Assembly: GCA_029891385.1 (NCBI GenBank)
Contig: CM057230.1
Location: forward strand, 31,079,402 to 31,143,401
DNA: 64,000 bases
Direction of reading: 5' to 3'
Source of the DNA: Erythroxylum novogranatense
Taxonomy: Eukaryota; Streptophyta; Magnoliopsida; Malpighiales; Erythroxylaceae
Part shown: positions 22,776-35,130 of the stretch, one piece after another
Layout of the letters: every line of letters begins with the position of its first letter
Numbering within the stretch: position 1 is the first letter of the stretch
The notes under the pieces: model-generated
Databases searched by the model: none
What the model saw: the letters and a program-made list of their open reading frames with translations, nothing else
Told to the model about the DNA's origin: nothing
Made by a program: the position numbers and the translations under genes

Positions 22776-23208
22776 TGCATATCGCAATAGCCGTGGGGCT
22801 CTCAAGATATTAATTTTACATAAACCAATCATCAAATTTTACTACCAAAACTAATATGAAATATTTGATAATTAGCGATCCTACCTAGCCAGACTAGGTG
22901 ACATCCAGGTCCTCGTCTGACAAAAATAAGGGAAACGGTCGGAAGAATCTCTGGAACACAAGTCAAGTCCTAGAAGCGAGATCACTAGTCTGGCGTTTTG
23001 GACAAGTGGACGCTCCTATCACCTCCTCTTTTATTTGATTTTCAAATTGTTGTATCAGCCTTCCCGATAAGCTCTCACGCTTCACCCCAAAACTATCGTA
23101 GTCGGAGACAGCACATAACGACAAAACACAAAGCTCCAACCCAACCCCCACGTTCTCTGCATTTTCGTTCAGTTTAACAGCACTACACGCTCTCTCTGCC
23201 TTCGTCCC

Positions 23209-23217
23209 TCTATATAG
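23209..23217 (+). promoter_or_regulatory. Candidate TATA box of the amine oxidase gene
   Basis: CTCTATATAG at about 23208-23217, preceded by a CT-rich stretch and 190 bp before the start codon, would give a transcription start near 23240 and a leader of roughly 165 nt. Confidence 0.6.
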
Positions 23218-23406
23218 CCGCCTCTATTGCCACCAGATCCAGCTTCACATTCCTCCTGTCAAAGTGAGTGATAAAGGGTTGGTGGCAGATTTTGGTGTGC
23301 AAGTGGAGAAAAGGTTTACAGTGACTTTGAGTCTCTGCTGTATGTCAGTGAAATTCTGCAGTAATAATTACTACGGTGGATACAGCGAGCTTGCTAACCC
23401 TTTGCA

Positions 23407-26400
23407 ATGGCCACAGCTCAGGAAAAGACGACGTTATCTTGTTGCTTCAATACCACAACCACCACCACCACCAAAACAAGCACTTCTGATGCTGCCAAGA
23501 AGAGGGCTGTTCAGAATTGGAGTGTTGGTGTTGGGCCTGATCAGTCTGGTGATGATCCCATCACTAAGACTGCGACCGTGGCGACCCTGATCCATCCTGT
23601 TGAGTCCCTTCCCGAATCTCCTCCTACCAAAACTACCTCTAGTAAAGGTGATTCTAACTTTGGTTTATAGCTTGCAAGATCTAATGGCAATTTGGGTGAT
23701 CCTAGTTTGATGATGTTTTTTCTTAGTTGAAATTGCTTACAAAGTTTCTTTCTTTGGCTAATATAGGAATCCAAGTCATGGCTAGGCCTCAAAACCGCCA
23801 CCCTTTGGATCCTTTAACCGCTGCCGAAATTTCTGTTGCAGTGGCAACTGTGAGGGCAGCTGGAGCAACCCCTGAGGTTATTTGATACTTTCGGAGTTTG
23901 AGCTTGAATTAGGATATGCATAAATTGAGGTTTTCATGTCAAGAAATTATTGATGAAGAAATGAGTTGGTGTTCACTTCATTTTTCAGGTTAGAGATAGT
24001 ATGCGTTTTATCGAAGTTGCTTTGGTGGAACCAGACAAGCATATTGTTGCATTGGCAGATGCATATTTCTTCCTCCTTTCCAGCCTTCATTGCTTCCCAG
24101 AACAAAAGGTGGGCCTGTAATTCCTCAAAACTTCCTCCTAGACAAGCTAGGCTTGTCGTTTACAACAAAAGATCAAACGAGACAAGCATTTGGATTGTTG
24201 AGCTATCAGAAGTTCATGCTGCAACTCGAGGCGGCCACCACAGAGGGAAAGTGAAATCATCAAAAATTGTTCCTAATGTTCAGCCTTCCTTGGTATTCAA
24301 AACCCACTTTTGAATGTTATGCTTTATAAATACCTGCATATGTTGTATCAAATTTAATTATTTGAGTTGTTTGTCCCACGACCTAACATTGGGGCACACT
24401 TTCTTAAATTGATCAACTAAATATCGAATACATTATCAAAAGCTGGTAGCAGTACCTTTCTTCAAATTATGACGAAGATCCATGCCTCGTCTTGGAATTC
24501 TTTTGGAGTTACTCGAGACAATATAAAGTCTCCTTTTATATGAATTTAATGCAATTCTATGCATGTTTATGATACCCATCACGAATTCTAGTTTTTCATT
24601 GGCTTGACAAGTTCAGGATGCTGAGGAATATGCTGAATGTGAAGCTGTTGTGAAAGGCTTCCTCCTTTAGAGACGCAATGAAAAGAGGGTATTGATGATA
24701 TGGATCTTGTAATGGTAGACGCTTGGTAATCTACGTACACAACTCCCTTTGATAAGTGTTTCTTCCTATGTGCCTTGCACTTCACATAACATTATCATTG
24801 TCTGCAGGTGTGTTGGATATTACAGTGAGGCTGATGCACCTAGCCGCAGATTGGCTAAACCGCTAATTTTCTGCAGAACTGAGAGTGACTGCCCAATGGA
24901 AAATGGTTATGCTCGTCCAGTTGATGGAATCCGTGTTCTTGTTGACATCCAAAACATGATTATCATTGAGTTTGAAGACCGTAAACTTGTTCCTCTGCCT
25001 CCAGCTGATCCCTTGAGGAATTACACTGCTGGTGAAAGTCGAGGAGGTGTTGATAGAAGTGATGTGAAACCTCTACAGATCATTCAGCCTGAAGGTCCAA
25101 GCTTTCGAGTAAATGGTTATTTTGTTCAATGGCAGAAGGTGAGTGCTATTTTGCTGTGCTCATCACCGAAGCATCTAATGTCAGGATACAATGCTATTTA
25201 ATGATTTACTTTTTGCTTGGCAGTGGAATTTTCGCATTGGTTTCACGCCTAGGGAGGGTCTAGTTATCTATTCAGTTGCTTATGTGGATGGTAGCCGTGG
25301 TCGGAGACCTGTGGCTCACAGGTTAAGCTTTGTTGAAATGGTCGTCCCTTATGGAGACCCGAATGAACCACATTACTGGAAGAATGCATTTGACGCTGGG
25401 GAAGATGGGTTGGGAAAAATGCTCATTCTCTTAAAAGGCAAGTGCTTTCTTCTCATCTCTATTAAGGCATGGCTTCTGTTCCAGTATCAGAGAATCAGGA
25501 TAGTAAGGAAAACCGAAAATATTGACACAATTCTTTTGCTGCAGGGTTGTGATTGTTTGGGCTATATCAAATATTTTGATGCACACTTTACAAATTTCAC
25601 CGGAGGCGTTGAAACAATAGAAAACTGTGTCTGTCTACACGAAGAGGATCATGGGATCCTGTGGAAGCATCAGGATTGGAGAACAGGATTGGCAGAAGTC
25701 AGGCGATCTAGGAGGCTGTCAGTGTCTTTCATATGCACTGTGGCTAATTATGAGTATGGATTTTTTTGGCATTTTTATCAGGCAAGTCGGTGTCTGACTC
25801 AGCTCCATCTAGGACTTTCATCCTCGTTGGTTTTACCGATCTATGTTTCCTAATTAACCTCTTTTACATTGAGGTTGTTCTAAGTGTGAAGCGTATTTCT
25901 GTGCTTTCAATTGTGAGCCTCTTTATATCATTCCATATCCTCTTTTAGTCTTTCATCTTTTGTGAGAACATGTCGAGAAATTAATTTCTATGAACCATAA
26001 GGAAGCTTGAATAGTTTTCTGTTTTTTAGGATGGGAAAATTGAAGCGGAGGTCAAACTCACTGGAATTCTTAGCTTAGGAGCATTGCAACCTGGTGAAGT
26101 ACGAAAATTTGGTACAACAATTGCTCCTGGATTGTATGCACCTGTGCACCAACACTTTTTCGTTGCACGTATGGATATGGCGGTAGATTGTAAGCCTGGA
26201 GAAACATTCAATCAGGTACGATCACATTTATACACATGTACACATTTCATGAGTTGGAAAGTTCCTTTTCTTTTCCTTCTTAAGATGTTTTCATGACTAT
26301 TAAGATCCTATTTTTGTTTAATCATTATTTACATCTTCATAATTGTTGAAGTACTTGGACGAAGTGATCTCTTTAAGCTAGTTTGTTGTTTCAGTTTCTG

Positions 26401-27716
26401 TTATTCTTTCTTAAATGCTCTCATACACAAAGCCATGTTGGGTGAGTATTTGTAGTTCTAACTCTTCTTCAACTTTTTCTCAATCTAGGTTGTTGAGGTG
26501 AATGTTAAAGTTGAAGAACCTGGAAATGACAATGTTCACAACAATGCATTCTTTGCTGAAGAAGAACTACTCAGAGCTGAACAGCAAGCAATGCGTGATT
26601 GTAATCCCTTGACCGCTCGCCATTGGATTGTAAGCATCTTCATCTTGTAGGACATAAAACTTTTAGTTGAATTCTCAGGTTTTTGCCTTGTCAATTATGG
26701 TCTTCTAGTTTTCCATGTCTTCAATGTTTCTGCTGTCAGTTTGCCGAGGACTCTGAAGTAATAGGTTTTTACCTAAATTTTTGTAGCATCGTATTCATGT
26801 TGGCTTGTCCGAAAATGTCGAAAGAATTGGTTGAAACTCATTCCATTGCTGCTTGTATTATCATAACAAAATTCAGGTCAGAAACACAAGGACTGTCAAC
26901 AGGACTGGGCAGCTTACAGGTTACAAGCTAGTACCTGGCTCTAATTGTTTACCTTTAGCTGGTTCTGAAGCAAAATTCTTGAGAAGAGCTGCTTTTTTGA
27001 AACATAACCTTTGGGTTACTCCCTATGCACGCGATGAAATGTATCCTGGAGGAGAGTTTCCTAATCAAAATCCACGGGTTGGAGAAGGCCTGGCTACTTG
27101 GGTTAAACAAAATCGACCCCTAGAGGAAACTGATATAGTAATTTGGTAGGTTTCTTTCTTATCATCTTTTTCCATCATATTGATAGAACTTTATTTTAAC
27201 AAACGATTCTTGTTACTTTTGGAGGTAACAGGGCATTGTCAATAGACAATACGCATTTCTGGTGTGATGTGATCCACATTTGCATTAGAACCACAGATGA
27301 CAATGTCATGAACGTACATGATAACATAGAATGTTGATAAGTTTCGAGTAGTCGTGTGGTGTGCTCCTAGGCCCAAATTGATTAACTTGCTGGTGTTAAA
27401 TTGCCTATTTCAGGTACGTATTTGGAGTGACACACATTCCTCGACTTGAGGACTGGCCTGTCATGCCGGTAGAGCGCATTGGTTTTATGCTTATGGTAAG
27501 AAAATACAACAAGAATGTGACTTCCTAGTCTCAGATGCTAACTGATTTTGCCTGCATTTTGAGTACTTTTTCGGGTTTTGTATTACACTGCAGCCACACG
27601 GGTTTTTCAATTGCTCACCGGCTGTTGATGTTCCTCCAAGTACAAGCGATCTGGACCTCAAGGACAATGGTGTTACAACCAAACCTGTTCAGAATGGCCT
27701 CCTTTCGAAGCTCTGA
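23407..27716 (+). CDS. CuAO: Peroxisomal copper amine oxidase (CuAO zeta-like), 12 exons, with eight 1-bp deletions
   Basis: Oxidatively deaminates putrescine and other primary amines to aldehyde, ammonia and H2O2 using copper and a TPQ cofactor. Exons: 23407-23647, 23767-23876, 23989-24292, 24617-24725, 24808-25138, 25224-25437, 25545-25781, 26030-26215, 26489-26629, 26877-27145, 27414-27495, 27594-27716. About 784 residues once frame is kept, close to the family length. Exon 7 holds [11 protein letters not shown] with the likely catalytic Asp and TVANYEYG, whose NYE tyrosine (about residue 508) becomes TPQ. Exon 8 carries copper ligands HQH (about 558/560); THIPR in exon 11 probably holds the third His. 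C-terminal SKL is a PTS1 signal. Introns 6 and 7 have GC donors. Frame is lost by one missing base at each of eight homopolymers: two in exon 3 (near 24072, 24127), four in exon 4 (near 24661-24690), two in exon 6 (near 25415, 25433). The other exons are intact, so an assembly error is likelier than a pseudogene. Confidence 0.92.
25438..25781 (+). other. GC donor splice sites of CuAO introns 6 and 7
   Basis: Intron 6 (25438-25544) begins AAAG|GCAAGT and ends GCTGCAG. Intron 7 starts at 25782 with CAG|GCAAGT and ends TTTTTTAG at 26029. Both match the strong GC-AG donor consensus AG|GCAAGT, and both splits are required to keep conserved protein sequence continuous (KK|GCDCLG and FYQ|DGKIEAE). 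Confidence 0.8.
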
Positions 27717-29683
27717 ATCTGAGCCTAAAATTCTGCAACTTGCTGTTTGTTAAATGGTGTAGGTAGGACTGGTGTTACGTTTTTATGAACAATTCCTTTC
27801 TCGTGTCTTCATATCGTATGGGAATGGCATTTGTTGGACTTCTGTTGATTAATAAATGAAGAGGTTGTTTGTTTCCCTTTATTTTCTATGATTCTTGTTT
27901 TGGTTTATATATAAATGTAATATTAATTTATAAATTTTAATAATTGATGTCTCATGTTCTTAAATAATTGATTTCAAATTATCTATTTATTTTTCAATTC
28001 TGCAATAATTTTACTTTCAAGTATTTGAACATTTTCTATGGATAATATTAATGTTTCTCTATGGTTCATCAACAATTAGTAATCACAATACTTATTAATT
28101 TATTTTGTTAATTCATAATATAAGAATAAACTGATTAAGATAATTTCTTTATCATATTTCTTGTTAAAACACATGCTAAAACCGAAATTCATAAACATTA
28201 AATCCCTGTTATAATTTTAGAAGTTTTGAATATTAAGAGTCCATAAAAACAAATAGGGTCAAAGATGTAAAGCAATTTATATAATTAAAACATAAAAGGT
28301 CTTTTATTAAATTTATAATAATTATTTTAAATTTATTAATAAAGTTAAGTAAAAATAATTATGTATTAAATAATTTTACAGATATCAGAAGTACTGACAT
28401 GGTACTTGTCAGATATCAGAAGCGATGTCAAGTATTTGCAGAGACCTCTCTGGTACGAAACAGAAAGATGTTAACTTGAAATTGGACTTTCCATAAAAAA
28501 GATTTATTAAATGATATTTTTTTTAATAGTATTAAATAAAAAATAATAGGAGGATATCTAAGCAAGCGGCAGAGAGACTTTCCGTCTACGTGACACGTCA
28601 AGAGTCGCTTAACCTACATAAAACAAAACGACATCTTTTTTGAATGTACAAACCCACGCGCTTCCTTGGCGAGCCAAGCGCATACACAATCTTCCGCTTC
28701 AGACGAAAGCCATTCTTGGAAATGCACGGGCATCTTATACGAGATAAAATCTTCTATCTGTCTTATTCTGTCTCGTAGAATTATAACATTTATTTTATGT
28801 GATTCATATGAGACCCATTCAAGATTCACATAAATAAATAACTAAAATTTATTGGATACAATAAGATACTATAATATTAAACAGAGAATCTAGACTCATC
28901 TTATACGCCTTAAGAGGAAAATGGTGGTCTTTTATGAATGTTTAACATCACCTATACATTCAACCAACATGAAAATTTCCAAGAGCTAAAGAGGCAAATG
29001 CAACACCAGACAGTCAAAACCTTTGGCTTTAACGTAACTGAAGCCTGAACTAGATGCATGCTGTCCGAAAGCTGACCCGAAATTGATCTCAACAGAATGG
29101 CAAAGCACTGGCTTCATCTTAACGGCTCAGCTGCTGTTGCTGATTTTAAAGCAGTGACTTGAGGTGGCATGCCAAAGTTCCCCCCACATTTGTCCAGACA
29201 AAGCAGAATTTCTGCAGAGGCTCCCGCATAAACCGTGAAGAAGTGGCAGAAGGTAAAATCATACAGGCCATCCAAATAAGATAATTGAATCAAACTTGAT
29301 CTACCGTGCAAGTCGCTGCATGAAAATCCCACCACGAAAGAGAAACAAAACTCATGGATAACGATCAGAGAGATTCAAGCATTCATTGTCGTTATGGATT
29401 AGACACACGTTCACGGATTCTAGTCCTCCCATATCCATTCTTGCTATACTAGAAACCTCCACGTACACAAAATTCAAGTGTATATACTATTTCAACATGA
29501 ATTTAAAAGTAAATTATACTGCAAGTTAAGGCCAAATTGTTTGAGTTGCACACGATATGAAATTACAACGTTGAACATAAAGGAACAAGGAAAATGGCCA
29601 AGCGTCTGTGAAACTCAAGCACATAGGCTGTAAGTCGGGTTGATAAACAAAAACCGGAAGTACCAAACCATTAGTTGAACGTA
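27717..29683. other. Convergent intergenic region between CuAO and F-box genes
   Basis: Holds the CuAO 3' UTR, AT-rich sequence, a third fold-back MITE (28741-28897) and, at 28960-29620, a stretch of gene-like composition. The latter is open on the minus strand at 29114-29335 but matches nothing I know; it may be a long 3' UTR or alternative terminal exon of the F-box gene. Confidence 0.5.
28741..28897. mobile_element. Fold-back MULE-like MITE, copy 3, with 10-bp target duplication
   Basis: A 157-bp imperfect palindrome (GAGATAAAATCTTCTATCTG ... AGAGAATCTAGACT) related to 9251-9420 and 9595-9759. CATCTTATAC at 28731-28740 recurs exactly at 28898-28907: a perfect 10-bp target duplication, the length typical of Mutator-like elements. 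It fixes the ends of the family. Confidence 0.85.
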
Positions 29684-31250
29684 TCAGTGAGATGAAGGCA
29701 ATGCACGCCAGCTTTCAGCATGATGAATGACACGATCACGTGAAGCCGCTGATAGTTGTTGAAGTATCACATTTTTAACATGAGAAGCTGCTGTTTCACC
29801 AGCTCGGGTAGCCAGCTCTAGGTAAACCCCTGCTTTCAACATCTCTCCTTCCTGCAAAAGGTTTAACGTAACAACTGCTGTTATACTTTGCACCTCTAAA
29901 TGTTGACAAAGCAAAATAAAACATACATTTGCACCCCTTAGACCCCAGTAAAACACAATCAATGTGCATTTGGTATATACCTAATGTGTTTGGAGCAAAG
30001 AAAAGGAATATCAGAAAGATGCACCATCTTTATCACTTATAGGCAGCCGAAAGCAGAACCTGCCCGTATATACTTCATGCCCCTCGCGATTCATTCCCTC
30101 CTCACTTGAATCTCTTACTAATCATGCAATATAAATTCAAATTATTAAGAAGAAGACAGGACATTAATGTCACGTACTGAAAAAAGGCTAAGCCCATGCT
30201 CAAATTGAGCTTTACTGTGACCACGATCGGCCGCTCGCTTCATCCATTTCCTTGCTTGCCGATGACTCTGGCCCAAACCTTCTCCAACTGAATAGCAAAG
30301 AGCAACATTATACATAGCACGGACATACCCACCCCAAGCTGCTGTAAGATACCATCTAGCCTGTATTAAGCCAAAACTTGAATCAAGAAAAGTTCCGCAG
30401 TGAAACAAAATGCTAGAATTGAAGAAGTGGCAAAGCAAAGAGACAGATACATACAGCCTCCTGTAGATTCCTATCCACCCCACGACCTTGGTGCAGACAA
30501 AGAGCAAGTTGGTACTGAGCACGAACATGACCAGCCACAGAAGCTTCGAACAGCCACCTTATGGCTTCCTTCGGTCTCGGCGGGTCAGCTGCGTACAATA
30601 AAGCAATCATAAGCATGAAAGCAAGACTTCCTTCACTATCCTTGTCAATTCAACAGATAATACAACCAAATAAGACTCCAGATCATATTCAACAAATAAC
30701 ACAATTATGAACTAAAAAAGTGGCTACCTTGCAAATAAGAAATCCCCAAATTGCACTGCCCAGCAGCATCACCAAGCTCCGCAGCTTTACGATACAAGGC
30801 AATAGCCTTTTCTCTGTTACCCAGTTCCCAATACAAAAGACCGGCGTCAACCATAGCAAGACTCGACCCAAGAGCAGCCCCTTTCAAAAACGACTCCAAA
30901 GCTTTCTCCAAATTAACCTTAACTCCACCACGCCCATGCTTGAACCGCTTCCCCCATTTCAAGAACAGCATCGCTTGTCTCAACGGTCGTAGCGCGTCCC
31001 TCCACGCGCGACACACTAGCGATGCAGTCTGCAGATTCGACAGTGAGAAGGATGCCGCAATCTTGGTCAGTATATCGAAAGGAAGCCCCGAGAAATCCCG
31101 GCAGTACAGAAACGTAGACGTTGGCGTCGTTCTGAAGAGGCAATTTGACATGTAACGATTTGATCGTTCCTTTTTGTTAATGATACTCAGCATCGGCCGG
31201 GCTCCGTATCGGGAAGCGTCAAATAGCTCAGGCCACGTGTCTTGCTTCAT
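29684..31250 (-). CDS. F-box protein with Sel1-like repeats (At1g70590-like), four exons
   Basis: Probable substrate receptor of an SCF ubiquitin ligase. Exons (minus): 30728-31250, 30455-30588, 30178-30360, 29684-29851; total 1008 nt, 335 residues, all phases consistent with GT-AG introns (for example CAAG|GTAGCC, gcag|CTGACC, GCT|GTATGT, acag|GCTAGATGG, TCA|GTACGT, gcag|GAAGGAG). Residues about 52-87 form the F-box (LPFDILTKIAASFSL, LVCRAWRDAL). From about residue 95 on the protein is helical Sel1/TPR-like repeats with A-x-x-x-G-x-x-x-A spacing (YRKAAELGDAAGQCNLGISY, QYQLALCLHQGRGVDRN, AMYNVALCYSVGEGLGQ, KWMKRAADRGHSKAQF). The first ATG at 31250 is in a sensible position just before FDASRYGARP. 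Substrates are unknown. Intact, no frameshift. Confidence 0.92.
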
Positions 31251-32619
31251 GCCTCCGCCGTAGATGGTGGAGAGAGAGTGAGAGAAATTGAGTCAAGCGT
31301 AACGTGAAGAAAACGAAGGCCCGTCGTATGGGATTTTTTATTTAAATTTCTCTTTCCTGTTGATTGTCGTGAACGACGAGATTTTGTGGCTGTCGTTGAA
31401 TCATAACCGACACGACATCGCATCTGCTGACGTACGAGGATCGGTCGGCCTCTAGTAATTGTTGCTTTCGAAACGACGACGAAAGTGTTCCAAAAAGAGA
31501 CGACGGCCACGTTTTCGGCAGAATGAATTGGGCTAAAAGTTTATTATCAAAATAGCCCAATTGCTTGTCCTTATTTTCTAGAGCCTACAAGAACAAAAAT
31601 TAACAAAAGTTTAAACCATAGTCAAAGTCCAAGTCTTGGTTTGGACTGGCTGGTGAGCAATTTTGGTTTCTTTTCGACCAAGAAACAATTTTATATCTAA
31701 AATTCAAATGCATACATTTGATGCATTTAAATATAACATAAAATTATGACAACCCAGCTAGAGAAATTTAGGAAATTTACTATTTAACTACATAAGAAGA
31801 TAATTGTCACATAGGTATCTGTATATTTCTACTAAAAGAACAAATGGAAATAATTTTTAAAAAAAATCAAACCAGTACATCCAAATCTACATGTCTTCAA
31901 CCATGCCATTCAAAAAAAAGGAAGAACAATTCTCTTAATAATAGGAAAACAAAGTGGGAAATTTCATAATATTGAAAAGAATACTTATTTAAGATTGAAA
32001 CTCCCATCAAGTCATAAAGATACTTCAAGGAATACGAAATCATAAATTTAAATTAATAAGTTACAAAAGTTAACCCAAGATTTCAAATTTAATAGTAAAT
32101 ATTTGTTGAAGGAGAAACCACAATCAAATTTAAGAAAAGGCAAAGACAATAATTAAAGAGTTTATAATGTTAGAACTTTATGATTAACATCACAATCTTG
32201 GGCATTATGATAAGGAAGTCAGAATAAATTTAAGAGTCAAATAATAGGTAGACAAAAACAAAGTCAAATATAAAAATAATTTCTTATTTTAAAGTTGCTT
32301 ATATATGACTGATGTAATGATTAGATTGTAATCGAATTAAATCCAACATAAAGTGTTTTGTATAATTTCGTGAGTTGATTTATACAATTCTAACACGACA
32401 AATAAACTTCAAATTAACCTATAATATTTAGGAATTTCTTGAAGAGATTGATTTATAGGAGTTGCACCAACTTTTAGTTTGATAATTTTATCATTTTATG
32501 TGATATGTAATAATATTTGCATGCCAACATTGATGTTAGTTAAATTTTATTAACTAGGGTTTAATTTTTATTAGCTTATTTATGTTTTTGTTTTTATGAT
32601 TGAGTTATGATAAAGTTTT
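31251..32619. other. F-box gene 5' flank and gene-free AT-rich DNA
   Basis: 31251-31520 is GC-richer and probably holds promoter and leader of the F-box gene. 31525-31710 is a dispersed repeat related to 43195-43500. The remainder to 32620 is AT-rich and empty. Confidence 0.5.
31525..31710. repeat. Dispersed repeat, copy 1
   Basis: Shares ordered blocks with 43195-43500: ATTGGGCTAA / ATTGGGCCTA, AGCCCAATTGCTTGT / AGCCCAACTGCTTGT, ATAGTCAAAGTCCAAGTC / same, and GACCAAGAAACAATTT / GGACAAGAAACAATTT. Imperfect. It abuts the F-box gene promoter. Confidence 0.6.
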
Positions 32620-32905
32620 AATGAGTATAGGAATTGACCTGAATTAATCTATAAAACCCATTAATCTCTTACAAGTTTGTGCATTCTCTGTTCACATAAA
32701 AGGTTCAGGTACCTGGGAAGAGTAAGTCTAATCAAAGTCGGACTTAGTCATGTACGTAGGTAGAGTTCTAATCAAATATCAATTAATCTAGCTAATAGAG
32801 ATTGAATTCAACTTTATTAAGGATAGTTAAAGTTCAATTATACATCAAAGAGGGATTGTCTATAAAAAGAACTCACTTAAGTTTTGGAGAGCCTTTGCTA
32901 ATAAT
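32620..32905. repeat. LTR-type fragment, copy 1, interrupted by hAT element
   Basis: Matches 41925-42250 with many differences: CCCATTAATCTCTTACAAG / GCCTATTAATCTCTTACAGG, TAATCAAATA around 32770 / 42055, AAAGAGGGATTGT / GGGAGGGATTGT and a TCTATAAAAAGAA TATA-like box near 32862. The layout (TATA after the conserved block) is that of an LTR. The match appears to resume after the hAT insertion at 38439 (AATTGGTAGC, compare AATTGGTGAT at 42207). Confidence 0.65.
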
Positions 32906-35130
32906 AAGGTTTTAAAACCAGGACCGGATCGGCCTATCCAACCGGAAAAAGTCTGAATTGGACCTGGATAATTGTCCTGTTCAATTCTATGTAATAACTT
33001 TTGAGTATAAAAATCGATCAGTTTTTTAACAACCTGTCTAACCGGTTTCTTAAATACTCACCATTCGGATACCTAATGCTACTAAACGTTCAGATTTCAT
33101 TTAGACTATCTTGCCTCTTCTCCATCTTCTTTTCACCATCTCTCACTGCCTCCATGCATATAGGTAAATATGATACTTGGGGGTAACCATAGATGCAAAA
33201 ATCAATTTCTATTAGTTATCTCCTTAGGCGGCTACTATGAAGTTGATCTTCTATTCTCATATCTCTCGTAGTTGGTCTGAGATAAAGAGCTTGTTGAAGC
33301 AACTTCGAACTCCTTCCTTAGCAACTAAGTACCGTGATGGAAGGGATTGTGTCTACATCCATCCCATGTTCCTCACGCTCAAGTTTTGGCTAATTCGACC
33401 ATGAAATGTTTATGTTATTTCTATCTGGATTTTGTCATTGTTATTGTATTTTCTCTCAAATTTGGGTTTTAAATTTTTTTTTATTTCGAAGGGGCACTAC
33501 TCTTTTGCTTGGTGTTGATATGCTTTTCTTACTGCAGAGGATGATGGAAGAATATATCATATAGAGCTCCAATTTGTATAGAGTTCTAATTTGTACCGTT
33601 TTATTTAAGTTTCTGTTAAGAGATAAGGATAAGGCAATGATAGTTTCAATATTTTGTTTTATTCAAGTTTCATTGTTGATGTGATTTTTGTGACAGTTAG
33701 AATAGAACTTTATTATATACTTTATTACCAATTGTCATATATATACTCTTTGAACTTCAATTTGTTGTGTGTTATTGTTTCAATATGTTAACAAATAAGG
33801 AGATAAGGATCCACTAGTATTGATTAATTAGTTTTCTGTAATTGTTAGAACTCCATTTCATATCAATCTCTAATTTTGGTAGCTGGGTTATATGTACTCT
33901 TTCAAATATTCAATTTATTGATCTACTAGCAATATTTCGATGAGGTTATTTGAACTTTAAAGTGGACCAACTGCTGGAGCAAAGTTTTAATAAGTGAGTA
34001 ACATATGTTCTGTCATCTGTATATCCATTATGCTATTGTTGGTCTTCTTTGTATAACTATATATGTATGTTCCATTATGCTGTGTTTGCATTTTCCTCTC
34101 CTGTTCCTTCCTTTTCTGGTGTTTGAGAAGCAACTTTGGACGATAGTAGCTTCCCATATCAACTTGATATATTTAAGAATCATATTCCTTGATGATTCCA
34201 CATTTAAAGGTTGAACCGAACCTGTGAACTTTACATATTTATTAATGAACTTGTCACTATCCTTGGAAAATCCAAGTGGGAATTGGGAAAATTTCATTCT
34301 TGAAGAGGCAAAGATTACAAGTTTGTGTGATAGGAAACATCTTCTAGGCTTTGTTGAAGTGAGTGGGGATCCTCTATTTTCACTTAATTTGATTGTTTAA
34401 TCCTTAATACTTAATTTGGTTACAAATACAGTTATATCTCTTTGTTTCTTTTAAAAGTGGAATCCCTGGTTGAATTCCAAGGTTAAGTGGGAAGCAAAAT
34501 CCCCTAAAAGCTTAACTCAGTCCAAAGTTGTACAAAACCCTCAAAGGATAAAGGCACTCTTCTTGCTACCGTGAATAAATCAAGGAAATAATGATTTGTC
34601 TCATTATTGGTTAGCCTTCGATTACTGAAGAGTTTTCCTTGTTGGTAGCTCTTCACACCATACCTTCTTAAGTCTCTACTTCTCAAATTTAAAGGAGAAA
34701 TTAAAACATCAATAACATAACCTTTTGTCTTTGCTTTACTGACCTATATTTACGATAAAGTCAATAGGACAAGGTCCAAAAATTGTTGAAAATGGTATCT
34801 TAAAACACAATTTTATGCTTGTGATTGTCATTCTAATTAGAATTATTTAAGTAGGAGACTTTTTCCTTGAAAATAGTATACCCAATTATTTTTTTGATAC
34901 CTTTTAAGTTAAACATAATGGAGAATATAGAATCATCCATGGTAAGTCTAATCCAACGTTGAATTATTTTTCTTCTCAAGCATCTGATGGGAATATCCAA
35001 TATAATTGTATATTTTGCAGTACAACATTTAAAGGGGGAGGAATTTATAAAATGAAAGAACATCTTTGTTGGACCCCGAATTCTTTTTTATGATTTCCTA
35101 TTGATGTCATTAAGCATGAATTGCGTTAAT

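Noticed and set aside
22537..22854. 105-codon plus-strand frame across the 62-bp repeat
   Set aside because: No homology recognised and frame changes between repeat units (62 and 61 bp), so no repeat-protein logic.
23541..23801. Minus-strand 86-codon frame opposite CuAO exons 1-2
   Set aside because: Antisense shadow of a recognised gene.
30400..31155. Plus-strand frames opposite the F-box gene
   Set aside because: Antisense shadows; all splice sites and protein domains support the minus strand.
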